Shown here one piece after another: positions 8,524 through 16,969 of a stretch of DNA of 64,000 nt. The notes beneath the pieces are model-generated. The model made no database searches and had not been told where the DNA came from. It was given only the letters and a program-made list of their open reading frames with translations. Origin of the DNA: Pedobacter alluvionis (GTDB lineage: Bacteria > Bacteroidota > Bacteroidia > Sphingobacteriales > Sphingobacteriaceae); the NCBI RefSeq assembly GCF_003664035.1, contig NZ_RCCK01000013.1:434001-498000 (forward strand), given 5' to 3'. Position numbers and translations under genes: made by a program. The first letter of the stretch is position 1; every line of letters starts with the position of its first letter.

Positions 8524-9059
8524 GGCATGAAGTTAATGGTTTGTATCAGGGTTTTCAAATTTATGATGATTAGGGAGCTGATTTTCCACAAAAGGACAGG
8601 ACTGCCCATTTTCTAATAGGTTCATTATTTTTCATTTGGAAATGAAAGGGCAGTATTTCATAGGTATTTCAGGCCCGCCATTCGCTTTATCCCGATGAAA
8701 AATCAGATGTCCGCTCCTGTCGGGTTTATTTAACAAAGGGCCGTTTTCAGGGCACCAAACTTTGTATCTAAACCCGATTGACGGGAAGAGCTTCCGATCT
8801 TTCATCGGAACTCGTACCAAAAAGCGGGACTGAAAATGCCAAAAGCACAGAACCGCTCATTTTCTCTTAATTATAAAATATTTTTCATATTCCGGAAACG
8901 AAAAGGCTGCATTTCATAGCAGGAAATACTTCGCTCCTAAGCATAATAGCCACATTTGATTCTGATCTTAATACTGTATTAACATATTTTAAACTTTTTT
9001 TATACCTTGATGCAACGTTTTAAAATCCCTTATGTCTTATAATCAGAATATTCGAAATT
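8524..9059. other. Non-coding spacer with degenerate repeats
   Basis: No convincing gene. TTTCATTT (8630-8637) pairs with AAATGAAA (8640-8647). A unit around 8624-8669 (ATTTTTCAT...GGAAATGAAAGGGCAGTATTTCATAGG) recurs imperfectly at about 8877-8929. The stretch 8690-8830 contains CCCGATGAAAAATC, GTCGGGTTTATTT and AACCCGATTGACGGG, with inverted relations among them. Similar wording in the opposite orientation occurs at 56640-56900, so a dispersed repeat family is likely. TAAATTTG on the minus strand (8556-8563) could be the -7 box of the DUF4440-like gene. Confidence 0.5.
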
Positions 9060-9617
9060 TTGGAAGCCGTATACATCGATAAAAACCTGGAACTCGTAAA
9101 AAAATGCATGCAGGGTAGCCGCGCAGCACAGTTTGAATTGTATAAACTGTACGCAAAGGCCATGTATAATGTGGCACTGCGCATTTTAAATTATGAGGAA
9201 GAGGCGCAAGATGTTTTACAGGAAGCATTTTTAGATGCGTTTACCAGAATTGTTGATTTTAGGCAGGAAACAACCTTCGGGCTTTGGTTAAAACAGATCG
9301 TGATCAACAAATCCATCAATTACCTGCGTAAGCGCAAGATGGAATTTGTGAGTACAGACGAATTATCGGAAGTACCGGATGAAGATAGTTTTGATGACAG
9401 TGAAGTGCAGTTGCAGGCTGAGGAAATAAGAATAGCCATCACCCAATTGCCAGATGGCTACCGGGTTGTATTGAGTTTATACCTTTTAGAAGGTTATGAC
9501 CATGAAGAGATTGCACACATTTTAAAAATAAGTGAAAATACCAGCCGTACACAGTACATGCGGGCTAAAAAGAAGTTAAAAAGTATTTTAGAAACGAAAG
9601 GGATGAGAGATGAATAA
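9060..9617 (+). CDS. ECF-type RNA polymerase sigma factor
   Basis: A 185-residue group 4 sigma factor. Region 2 is visible around residues 20-90 (ALRILNYEEEAQDVLQEAFLDAF, then TTFGLWLKQIVINKSINYLRKRK). Region 4 with its helix-turn-helix is at about 125-180 (YRVVLSLYLLEGYDHEEIAHIL then TSRTQYMRAKKKLKSIL). The only upstream start in frame that keeps the full region 2 is a TTG at 9060; the next ATG is at 9108. The stop overlaps the next gene by 8 bases, and that gene is the probable anti-sigma factor. Confidence 0.9.
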   Translation: MEAVYIDKNLELVKKCMQGSRAAQFELYKLYAKAMYNVALRILNYEEEAQDVLQEAFLDAFTRIVDFRQETTFGLWLKQIVINKSINYLRKRKMEFVSTDELSEVPDEDSFDDSEVQLQAEEIRIAITQLPDGYRVVLSLYLLEGYDHEEIAHILKISENTSRTQYMRAKKKLKSILETKGMRDE

Positions 9618-10137
9618 TAGATTAGAAACCTTTGTAAAAGAAAACCGTAAAGCTTTCGATATCATGGAGCCATCGGCAGAACTTTGGGCAAAGATTGAAC
9701 AAGGTTTAGACAATAAGAAGAAAAAAAAGCCGGTAAAGCTGTATTTATGGATAAGTACGGCAGCAGCAATAGTGGTAGTTTTCGGTTTAGCTTGGTTGTA
9801 CGTAGGAAAATCGCAAAACAAAGATTTAGAAATAGCCGATGTTAGTAGCTCATATGCCAGAAAAGACATTCATTTTGCTGGTTTAATTACCGAAAAAAGA
9901 GACAGTCTGGCTATTTTTGCCTCAGCAAATCCGGAACTTTATAAAAAATTTACCGCTGATTTGAGAAAGCTTGACGAAGATTACGAAAGGTTAAAAGCAG
10001 AGCTGCCAACCTCGCCCAATCAAACTTTTGTGGTAAAGGCTATGGTAAAAAACCGTGAAATACAATTGCAATTATTAAAACAACAATTATTGATTATTAA
10101 CCAGGTTGACGATTACAAAAGAGTTAACCAGATTTAA
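9610..10137 (+). CDS. Probable membrane anti-sigma factor
   Basis: A 175-residue single-span membrane protein. The cytoplasmic N-terminal part is about 45 residues (MEPSAELWAKIEQGLDNKKKKK). One transmembrane helix lies at about 48-66 (YLWISTAAAIVVVFGLAWLYV). The periplasmic part is helical and ends in a glutamine/leucine-rich helix. The layout and the 8-base overlap with the ECF sigma gene argue for an anti-sigma factor. No zinc-binding HxxxCxxC motif is present, so it is not a ZAS-type protein. Confidence 0.72.
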   Translation: MNNRLETFVKENRKAFDIMEPSAELWAKIEQGLDNKKKKKPVKLYLWISTAAAIVVVFGLAWLYVGKSQNKDLEIADVSSSYARKDIHFAGLITEKRDSLAIFASANPELYKKFTADLRKLDEDYERLKAELPTSPNQTFVVKAMVKNREIQLQLLKQQLLIINQVDDYKRVNQI

Positions 10138-10292
10138 GCTAAAAGTAGCAAAAGCGAAATTATAGTAATAACAGAATCTATCTTGATACCCGATTCACAC
10201 AACTTGATACTAAGAGGGGAGCGCTCACTACATCGAAAGCTTACGGCCAGCCGGCAGGTTTTAAGCGAATAGGTGTTTAAACAATTAACAAC

Positions 10293-11579
10293 ATGAAAAC
10301 ACTAAGAATATTTTTAGCCATTATGGCTTTAATCGCCGTAAAAACAAATGCGCAAGAAGGGGTGATAAATAGCCCTTCAGAGAAAGTAGTTGTAGAAAAT
10401 GTAGAAAAATCATCAATGGTAGCGATGGTTAATACTTCAAGGTATAAACAAACGGGGGGCGATGCCGAACGTTCAAAATCTTTTAGCAAGAGTTTTAATG
10501 TAGACAATAACGATAAGATTAATTTAAACAATCAATACGGATCGATCACTATTAAAACCTGGGACAAAAAAGAAGTACGTGTAGATGTAGATATTAAAGC
10601 TTACAGCAGTTCGGATAATGATGCGCAAAAACTGATTGATGGAATAAGTATTGATGCAACTAAAAACGGCGATGCAGTTACTTTCAGAACGAATATGGGT
10701 GATAGAAGCGGACGTTATGGCCGTGGGGTAAAAAATGGGGTAACCACCTGGCGAAGGGAAGTAAAAGTAAACTATGTGGTGTATATGCCAGCAGTGAACC
10801 CATTAACGGTTTCACAAGAATATGGTAACGTAGAATTGGGTAATTTTTCCGGTCCAACTTATTTAAAGGTGGAATACGGCAATCTGGTGGCTGGCAATTT
10901 AAGCAACGTAAATAACTACATCAATGTTCAATATGGTAAATGTGATATTCAGGACCTGAATGCTGCAGTTGTAAAACATGAATATAATGGTCCGGTAACC
11001 ATTGGCGTCGTAGGTACGTTACAACTTGACGCAGAGTATGTTGCTGTAAACATCAATACGATCAGGAAATCGGCTGATATTAAAGTGCAATACGGCAGGG
11101 GTTTAACCGTTGGCACTATCGGGGGGAACCTGCTTTTAAATGCAGAATATGCAAAAGTAAACATCAATACGGTTAAAGGCAATACGGTGGCTAAACAGGC
11201 TTATGGCGATCTAAATATTGCATCGGCAGGTAAAATTACAGTTAAAGCAGAATATTCAAACGTTACATTAGGCTCAATTAATGGTGATGCAAACATTAAT
11301 ATGGATTATAACCGGTTAAATGTGAGCGAAATTACCCCGGCCTGTAAAAACTTCACCTTCGGAGGCGAATATGTAAGTGTTGGTTTGGGCTTTGCAGATC
11401 GTTATAATGGAAATTTTAATGTCTCTACCTCGTATGCCGGCTTTAAATATGGTTCGAACGTAACATCAAATTTGGTAAGTAAAGATGATGAAACTAAAAA
11501 ATATACTGGCAAGATTGGTAGCGGTGGTGCTGCAAACGTATCCATTAAAACTGAATATGGTTCTGTTACCTTTAAATAA
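10293..11579 (+). CDS. DUF4097-type beta-strand-repeat exported protein
   Basis: A 428-residue protein with an N-terminal signal peptide (MKTLRIFLAIMALIAVKTNA). The body repeats short units such as NQYGSITIKTWDKKEVRVDV, EYGNVELGNFSG, EYGNLVAGNLS, QYGKCDI and EYAKVNINTVKG, about one per 20-30 residues. This is the regular right-handed beta structure of DUF4097/DUF2807 proteins. It follows the sigma/anti-sigma pair by 155 bases and may be a target of that system. The molecular function is unknown. Confidence 0.8.
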   Translation: MKTLRIFLAIMALIAVKTNAQEGVINSPSEKVVVENVEKSSMVAMVNTSRYKQTGGDAERSKSFSKSFNVDNNDKINLNNQYGSITIKTWDKKEVRVDVDIKAYSSSDNDAQKLIDGISIDATKNGDAVTFRTNMGDRSGRYGRGVKNGVTTWRREVKVNYVVYMPAVNPLTVSQEYGNVELGNFSGPTYLKVEYGNLVAGNLSNVNNYINVQYGKCDIQDLNAAVVKHEYNGPVTIGVVGTLQLDAEYVAVNINTIRKSADIKVQYGRGLTVGTIGGNLLLNAEYAKVNINTVKGNTVAKQAYGDLNIASAGKITVKAEYSNVTLGSINGDANINMDYNRLNVSEITPACKNFTFGGEYVSVGLGFADRYNGNFNVSTSYAGFKYGSNVTSNLVSKDDETKKYTGKIGSGGAANVSIKTEYGSVTFK

Positions 11580-11603
11580 GATTTTTTAAACCAAACAAAT
11601 CTT

Positions 11604-11637
11604 AAAGTCCTGCCGTATTGGTGGGACTTTTTTATAT
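11604..11637 (+). terminator. Rho-independent terminator after the DUF4097 gene
   Basis: AAAGTCC (11604-11610) pairs with GGACTTT (11624-11630), extended inward by G.U and C-G pairs, and is followed by a T-rich run. It separates the DUF4097 gene from the frameshifted TlpA-like gene. Confidence 0.75.
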
Positions 11638-11646
11638 TTAGCACTG

Positions 11647-12188
11647 ATGAAGATTTACCTTTTTATTTTGCTCTCTGCTATTTCTTTTACAGCACTGGCA
11701 CAAGAAGTGCCAGTTAAATGGGCTACGCAAGAAACTTTCTTCGAAGATTTAACGGGTAAAGACTTACCCTCATTTATGGTTTAACCGTCAATAAAAAGCT
11801 TTTCTCCAATGCCGATTTAAAAAATCAGGTAGTGGTCATTAACTTTTGGTTCGAAAAATGTCCGCCTTGCATTGCTGAAATGCCAGAATTAAATAATTTG
11901 GTGGCCAAATATGGCAAAAAGGCTATAAGGTTTATCGGCATTACCCATGATGGCCCTGCCAGTGCCGGGCGATTTCAAAAACAGAACGGCTACAAATACG
12001 AAATTGTATCATTGAGCAAAGACGAGATCAGAAAACTAAACATTAATCATGGTTTTCCATCGAATATATTGGTTGGAAAGAATGGAAAGATTATTTATGC
12101 CACAGCCAATATTTCTTTTTCTGACCCACAGTTCAAAGCAAAGTCGATGCTTTTTGAGGAGAAATTAAAAGCTGAATTAAACAATTAG
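11647..12188 (+). pseudogene. TlpA/AhpC-like thioredoxin-fold protein, single-base frameshift
   Basis: The ATG at 11647 opens a frame with a clear signal peptide (MKIYLFILLSAISFTALAQE) and runs into a TAA at 11782. The remaining thioredoxin-like domain continues in another frame through to 12188. It contains VVVINFWFEKCPPCIAEMPE, with CPPC as the redox motif. Adding one T in the T-run at 11773-11775 joins the two frames into PSFYGLTVNKKLF and gives a protein of about 180 residues, typical for periplasmic thiol-disulfide oxidoreductases. The lesion may be a real mutation, a homopolymer sequencing error or ribosomal slippage. If the break is real, the downstream piece would lack its signal peptide. 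Confidence 0.8.
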
Positions 12189-12215
12189 TCGGAATTATGG
12201 AAGCTCCCAAATCGC

Positions 12216-13106
12216 TTAAAGCACATATTCGTTATTTATAGGTTTAACAGGCTCGGGAATCTCGTCTTCTTCGAGCATTTGCAAAAGATTGATCTCTATC
12301 GTCCTGGTGATTTGGTTAAGCGGAACACCTGCCGAATTGTTTTCGAAAGGGTTAACCAGACTCATTCCATTAATCTGCGTGGATACAAATACAAAACCGA
12401 TTAACCAACCTAAAAATATCGCTGCAGGCCCTGCGTCCTGACTGATTACCAAGGTAAATGTTACCACAAATAACCAGATAAATACTTTAGTAAGGTAGGA
12501 ATAAGTAGTAGGGAATATGGTGTTTTTAATGCGTTCGCTCATGCCCATAGAATCGGAAAACCGTGTAAGCATCTCATTGATCTCAATAAAACGGAAACCA
12601 TCGATAACATTTGATTTTGATAACTTTTGTAAATCTCTGGATTGAATATTTAAAATAGCATTGTGTGTATTGTTGTGTTTCGCAATTTCCTTTAAATCTG
12701 CCTCAGTTAAATATTTGGTGTAAATTTCGTCTACCGTTCCTCTCAAATTCGCCTTTAAGGCATATAAAAACGCAATGTGCCTGCAAACCATCCGTTTTAC
12801 ACTTTCATCATCTTCATCAACATAGTTAATCAAAGCCCTTGCAAAGGATCGGGAATCGTTTACCAATGCTCCCCATATTTTACGGGCCTCCCACCACCTA
12901 TCGTAAGCCTGGTTATTGTTAAAGCCAATAAAAAAGGCGATAGCCGTACCTAAAACCGTTGGAATAATGGATGGAATGGAGAAATGGTGGGCAATTAAAT
13001 ACTCGCGCACAAAGTACGCCGCAGTACAAGAGGCAATCATGATCAGATCAATATGCCACGTATTTCTTAAAATTCTACTTAATCTGATGTTTTGTATTAA
13101 AAGCAT
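12216..13106 (-). CDS. Bestrophin-family anion channel
   Basis: A 296-residue membrane protein of the bestrophin/UPF0187 family. The signature NNQAYDRWWEARKIWGALVNDSRSFARAL lies near residues 63-92. Hydrophobic segments appear near 20-60 and 210-250. Bacterial bestrophins form pentameric channels for chloride or small cations. It is transcribed alone, convergent with the TlpA-like gene, with only 27 bases between them. Confidence 0.92.
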   Translation of the reverse strand: MLLIQNIRLSRILRNTWHIDLIMIASCTAAYFVREYLIAHHFSIPSIIPTVLGTAIAFFIGFNNNQAYDRWWEARKIWGALVNDSRSFARALINYVDEDDESVKRMVCRHIAFLYALKANLRGTVDEIYTKYLTEADLKEIAKHNNTHNAILNIQSRDLQKLSKSNVIDGFRFIEINEMLTRFSDSMGMSERIKNTIFPTTYSYLTKVFIWLFVVTFTLVISQDAGPAAIFLGWLIGFVFVSTQINGMSLVNPFENNSAGVPLNQITRTIEINLLQMLEEDEIPEPVKPINNEYVL

Positions 13107-13145
13107 ATAATCTGATGAAAAATAAATTCGTTACGGATGAAAATA

Positions 13146-13153
13146 CAAAACTA
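13146..13153 (-). promoter_or_regulatory. Candidate -7 element of the bestrophin gene
   Basis: Reads TAGTTTTG on the minus strand, matching TAnnTTTG, 39 bases before the start codon. The nearest -33-like TTTG (13178-13181) is 24 bases away, longer than the usual 19-21, so support is weak. Confidence 0.35.
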
Positions 13154-13257
13154 AAGCCGAAATGTTTGGTCGTGTAACAAATTAAATGACAAACGGTACA
13201 GGTTGCCAATTGTCATTCAAATGTTTATCTTGGGAAACCAAATATTCTAAATCACTT

Positions 13258-14781
13258 ATGAGCGACACTTTACCCAGGAACAATATATTTAAAGTTATCG
13301 GTGCATCATCTTTAGGTACACTGATTGAATGGTATGATTTTTATATTTTTGGTAGCCTTGCGGTTATCATTGGCCATCAGCTGTTTCCGGAAGATGCCGG
13401 GGCATCCGCTTTAATCAACACCTTGGCTATTTTCGCAGCTGGTTTTATTGTTCGCCCATTTGGTGCATTGGTTTTTGGCAGGTTGGGCGATTTAATTGGC
13501 CGGAAATATACTTTTTTGCTCACTTTGGTACTAATGGGCGGCTCGACATTTTTTATCGGTTTAATTCCCTCATACAAAAGCATAGGTTATGCTGCACCCA
13601 TTTTGGTTTTAATATTAAGGTTAATTCAGGGTTTGGCTTTGGGTGGTGAATATGGTGGTGCAGCTACTTATGTGGCAGAGCATGCGCCTGAAAACAAACG
13701 TGGTTTTTTTACCAGCTGGATCCAAACTACTGCAACTTTGGGCTTGTTTCTTTCGCTGGGAATTATCGTAATTACAAAGAATATTTTAGGCGCAGAAACT
13801 TTTGGCGATTGGGGTTGGAGAATCCCTTTTCTCTTGTCGATCGTACTGGTTGTAGTCTCGATTTATATCCGCATGAAAATGCACGAATCGCCGATGTTTT
13901 CTAAATTAAAGGCTGAAGGAAATGTCTCAAAAAATCCGCTGAAAGAGAGCTTTAATAACAAAGCGAATTTTAAAATGGTGCTCCTGGCGCTGTTTGGCGC
14001 TACTATGGGGCAAGGAGTAATCTGGTATACGGGGCAGTTTTATGCACAATCGTTTCTAGAGAATACCTGTAAGCTGGATTTTAATGATTCGAGGTATATT
14101 TTACTTTGGGGAATCGCTTTTGCGACGCCATTTTTTGTGGTATTTGGTGCCTGGAGTGATAAGGTTGGCCGGAAATGGATCATGTTAAGTGGTATGCTTT
14201 TAGGTATTCTTTTTTATCGCCCCATCTATCAGCTGTTTTTGGACGATACCGATTATACTAAAATTGAACAGGCTGATATTTTATCTGCTACTCCGGCTCC
14301 TGTATCTTCTGTTTTAATTGCGAATTCTACAGATAGTTTACGGACAGTTTCGACAAAAGTAATGCTTAGAAGTGGAGCTTCCTTTAATAAGGTGCAAATT
14401 GATACGGTTTCTGCAACAAAAGGGATTCTCTTAGGGAAAGAAGTAATAAAAGACAAAGTTTTACCTACGCCAGTATTCTGGAAATTTGTTGGCTTAATCT
14501 TCTTTCAGATTTTGCTGGTAACCATGGTTTATGGGCCAATTGCGGCTTTCCTGGTAGAGTTATTCCCAACTAAAATAAGGTATACCTCTATGTCGTTGCC
14601 TTATCATATTGGTAATGGTGTTTTTGGGGGGCTAGTACCTTTTATTGCGACCTTAATAGCAAGCTTTTCAGGTTCTACACCATTATCAGGACTTTGGTAC
14701 CCGATAGGTATAGCGGCATTGAGCCTGGTTATTGGCACCATTTATTTGTCGAATAAAAGAGACGAAAATATTAACGACTAG
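13258..14781 (+). CDS. MFS transporter, metabolite:H+ symporter (ProP/ShiA-like) type, with a periplasmic insertion
   Basis: A 507-residue major facilitator of the MHS group. ASSLGTLIEWYDFYIFGS opens TM1, GRLGDLIGRKY is the motif in loop 2-3, and WSDKVGRKW is its counterpart in loop 8-9. Between TM9 (GMLLGILFYRPIYQLF) and TM10 (FWKFVGLIFFQILLV) sits an extra 75 or so polar residues, about 327-404, predicted periplasmic and absent from classical members. I start at the ATG at 13258, since the preceding 24 in-frame residues do not resemble the family. Typical substrates are osmolytes, dicarboxylates or shikimate; this one is unknown. The next gene is 11 bases downstream. Confidence 0.87.
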   Translation: MSDTLPRNNIFKVIGASSLGTLIEWYDFYIFGSLAVIIGHQLFPEDAGASALINTLAIFAAGFIVRPFGALVFGRLGDLIGRKYTFLLTLVLMGGSTFFIGLIPSYKSIGYAAPILVLILRLIQGLALGGEYGGAATYVAEHAPENKRGFFTSWIQTTATLGLFLSLGIIVITKNILGAETFGDWGWRIPFLLSIVLVVVSIYIRMKMHESPMFSKLKAEGNVSKNPLKESFNNKANFKMVLLALFGATMGQGVIWYTGQFYAQSFLENTCKLDFNDSRYILLWGIAFATPFFVVFGAWSDKVGRKWIMLSGMLLGILFYRPIYQLFLDDTDYTKIEQADILSATPAPVSSVLIANSTDSLRTVSTKVMLRSGASFNKVQIDTVSATKGILLGKEVIKDKVLPTPVFWKFVGLIFFQILLVTMVYGPIAAFLVELFPTKIRYTSMSLPYHIGNGVFGGLVPFIATLIASFSGSTPLSGLWYPIGIAALSLVIGTIYLSNKRDENIND

Positions 14782-14792
14782 ATAGGGAAAAG

Positions 14793-15044
14793 ATGAATAC
14801 TTTAAAGAAATTTTTAGGCCTGGTTTGGATGGTTTTAGGGCCATTGGCAATGACTTTTTTGTTTTTACAGGCGATTGATAAAGTCGGTTTAACACACACC
14901 GATATCGAACGCACCAATACCATGTTACAATGGGGAATTATCCTGTTTATTTTCCTCCCAATTAGTTTAGGATTGATGATATTCGGCTTTTATGCATGGA
15001 AAGGTGAGTACGATCACTTGCCGGAACGTTCCGAAGGATTATAG
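14793..15044 (+). CDS. Small two-span membrane protein paired with the MFS transporter (DUF6814-like)
   Basis: An 83-residue protein with two transmembrane helices (about 8-28 and 45-70) joined by KVGLTHTDIERTN. Its gene starts 11 bases after the MFS transporter. Small membrane proteins of this shape commonly follow MHS-type transporters in Bacteroidota, so it may be an accessory subunit. The family name is from memory and uncertain. Confidence 0.65.
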   Translation: MNTLKKFLGLVWMVLGPLAMTFLFLQAIDKVGLTHTDIERTNTMLQWGIILFIFLPISLGLMIFGFYAWKGEYDHLPERSEGL

Positions 15045-15071
15045 TTTTTAAAATTGTAATTCATTTCGAAT

Positions 15072-15200
15072 TTGTCACGTTGAGCCTCCTGATGATCCGG
15101 GACAGGTCGTTGAAACGCCTTATAAGACATTTAAAACTGGCCCTTCGACAAGCTACCATAGGCAGAATCCATTATCACGGTCGTCATACCCGCGCAGGCC
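15072..15200. repeat. Dispersed intergenic repeat, copy 1
   Basis: Shares GTCA.GTTGAGC, GAAACGC, CCTTCGACA[A/G], GCTACCATAGGCAGAAT and CGTCAT[A/T]CCCGCGCA, in the same order and spacing, with the stretch at about 56164-56270. Both copies lie downstream of plus-strand genes. Confidence 0.75.
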
Positions 15201-15689
15201 TATCGTGTGGATACATCTTTTTGAGTTTTATTTTTTAGGCGTTTTGCTAGCTTCCTCAAATAACACATTGTTTTAACCGAAGAACGCCGTCAATCCCAAG
15301 GGCCGGAGAAATCAAAAAAACAGGTGCAGAATAGAACAAATAGCATTACCAAACCTAAAACGCAGTGGTTTTGTGTTCATAAACGCTAATTTAAAGTTTT
15401 AAAGAAGTATTGAACACAAAACGAAGTGTCGCTGTTTTTTTGATGTGTATAGGGTTGTGTAAAAGGCTCATTGCTGGATTGACAGAGCGCTTTGGGTACT
15501 TTGGCGCTCCAAAGTACCATGCCACCGTGGCATAGAGCGGAAAAAAATCAACATTTATCTCTAAACTATAGTTTTTAAGATCAAAGTTTGTTATTTACAG
15601 GGAAGATGCTGAAATAAATTACAGCCTCATTTAGCCTTCTGGGTTATCAATAAGATTAAGCTTTTTTATTTTCAGGCAAGCTGATACCA

Positions 15690-15718
15690 TGCAATCGTTC
15701 CCGACATCGTTTGCAACG
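15690..15718. promoter_or_regulatory. Candidate LacI-type operators upstream of the first pectinesterase
   Basis: TGCAATCGTTCCCG (15690-15703) nearly equals TGCAAACGTTCCCA at 40771 in the susC/lacI spacer. CATCGTTTGCAACG (15705-15718) contains a second CG-centred half in the opposite orientation. Both lie 136-164 bases before the pectinesterase ATG. Binding by the LacI-family protein encoded at 40868 is an inference. Confidence 0.5.
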
Positions 15719-15853
15719 TTTAATCTCAAAAAAACTTCTTTCTGATGGATATTAATGTTTAAAATTGTTCATCATATATTTTAAAACACGGCTGCGTTAC
15801 AAAGTTTTATACTTTTACGTGGCCGATTTTAATTTAAGCCTAACCAAATTGAT

Positions 15854-16810
15854 ATGAAAGCAATCATCCTATTCTTACTGACAAGTATTTCATCAGCGGT
15901 TTATGCCTTAGATGTTAAACCCGATTTTGTGGTGGCTGCTGATGGAAGCGGAAATTTTAGAACTGTGCAGGAAGCGATCCACGCGGTGCCGGATTTCAGG
16001 AACAAAACAACCGTAATTTTTATTAAAAAAGGCATTTATAAAGAAAAACTGATCTTGGCGGCCTCTAAAAAGAATGTAAAGTTTATTGGAGAAAGCTTAA
16101 ACGAAACCATTTTAACTTATGATGATTATGCACAGAAGAAAAATATTTTTGGCGAAGAAAAAGGGACTTCCGGCTCTTCCAGTTTTTACATTTATGGCGA
16201 AGGCTTTTCTGCTGAGAACATCACTTTCGAAAATTCGTCGGGCCCGGTGGGGCAAGCAGTGGCCGTTTGGGCCGGTGGCGATAAACTGATTTTCACCAAC
16301 TGCCGGTTTTTGGGTTTCCAGGATACGCTTTATACCTATGGGGGCAATAACCGCCAGTATTATAAAAATTGTTACATTGAAGGTACGGTCGATTTTATTT
16401 TCGGTGCTTCGACAGCCTGGTTTGAAAGTTGCACCATTTTCTGCAAAAAGGCGGGTTATATTACAGCCGCTTCAACTGCTGATACCACAAAATATGGTTA
16501 CGTACTCAACAAATGTAAAATCAAGGGAGATGCTCCTGCCAATAGTTTTTACTTAGGCCGCCCCTGGAGGCCTTATGCTAAAGTTGTTTACCTCAACTGC
16601 GAATTACCTGATTTTATTCATCCTGAAGGTTGGAACAACTGGGGAAAGGAAAGTAATGAGAAAACGGCTTATTATGCAGAATATAAAAGCAAGGGGAAAG
16701 GTGCAGATCCGAAAAACAGGGTAAAATGGTCGCACCAATTAACAGAGATAGAATACCAGACCTATATTTTGGAAAACGTTTTCCGTGGATGGAATCCAGA
16801 GTTGAAATAA
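15854..16810 (+). CDS. Pectinesterase (CE8), exported
   Basis: A 318-residue pectin methylesterase that removes methyl esters from homogalacturonan and releases methanol. A signal peptide (MKAIILFLLTSISSAVYA) leads into a right-handed beta-helix. Family motifs are all present: GQAVAVWAGG, FQDTLY with the acid/base Asp, VDFIFGAS with the nucleophile Asp, and LGRPWRPYAKVV. It has its own terminator and is the first gene of the pectin locus. A second CE8 gene at 32923 is about the same length. Periplasmic or surface location is expected. Confidence 0.95.
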   Translation: MKAIILFLLTSISSAVYALDVKPDFVVAADGSGNFRTVQEAIHAVPDFRNKTTVIFIKKGIYKEKLILAASKKNVKFIGESLNETILTYDDYAQKKNIFGEEKGTSGSSSFYIYGEGFSAENITFENSSGPVGQAVAVWAGGDKLIFTNCRFLGFQDTLYTYGGNNRQYYKNCYIEGTVDFIFGASTAWFESCTIFCKKAGYITAASTADTTKYGYVLNKCKIKGDAPANSFYLGRPWRPYAKVVYLNCELPDFIHPEGWNNWGKESNEKTAYYAEYKSKGKGADPKNRVKWSHQLTEIEYQTYILENVFRGWNPELK

Positions 16811-16830
16811 GGGGTGTAAATCGTTGATAT

Positions 16831-16866
16831 ACAGTCTTTAATTTCGTTTATGGAGACTGTTTTTTG
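16831..16866 (+). terminator. Terminator after the pectinesterase gene
   Basis: ACAGTCT (16831-16837) pairs with AGACTGT (16854-16860), followed by a run of T. The GH28 gene that follows therefore probably has its own promoter. Confidence 0.7.
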
Positions 16867-16876
16867 CCTCGTTTTC

Positions 16877-16890
16877 CGGTAACGATTGCA
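16877..16890 (-). promoter_or_regulatory. Candidate LacI-type operator upstream of the GH28 gene
   Basis: On the minus strand this reads TGCAATCGTTACCG, which differs from the 15690 site at one of 14 positions. It lies after the pectinesterase terminator and 80 bases before the GH28 start, where a control site would be expected. Confidence 0.5.
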
Positions 16891-16969
16891 TAGATTTCTC
16901 TTCTGTTTTAACTGCAAACAACGTACACTTGTTATTACGATAACCAAGTATAATTTAACAGCGCAAATA

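Larger units (their letters stand above)
15045..15853. other. 809-base spacer made of repeats plus the pectinesterase upstream region
   Basis: No gene is supported. 15072-15200 is a copy of the dispersed repeat also present near 56164. 15281-15545 is a compound palindromic element. In it, GTTTTGTGTTCA (15368-15379) pairs perfectly with TGAACACAAAAC (15411-15422), GGTACTTTGG (15495-15504) with CCAAAGTACC (15509-15518), and ATGCCAC (15519-15525) with GTGGCAT (15527-15533). One frame through 15460-15535 reads KRLIAGLTERFGYFGAPKYH and then stops, perhaps a remnant of a repeat-encoded peptide. 15690-15718 holds candidate LacI-type operators. Confidence 0.6.

Noticed and set aside
8632-8820. A 62-codon minus-strand frame
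   Set aside because: It coincides with the degenerate repeat block and has no family resemblance, so chance is more likely.
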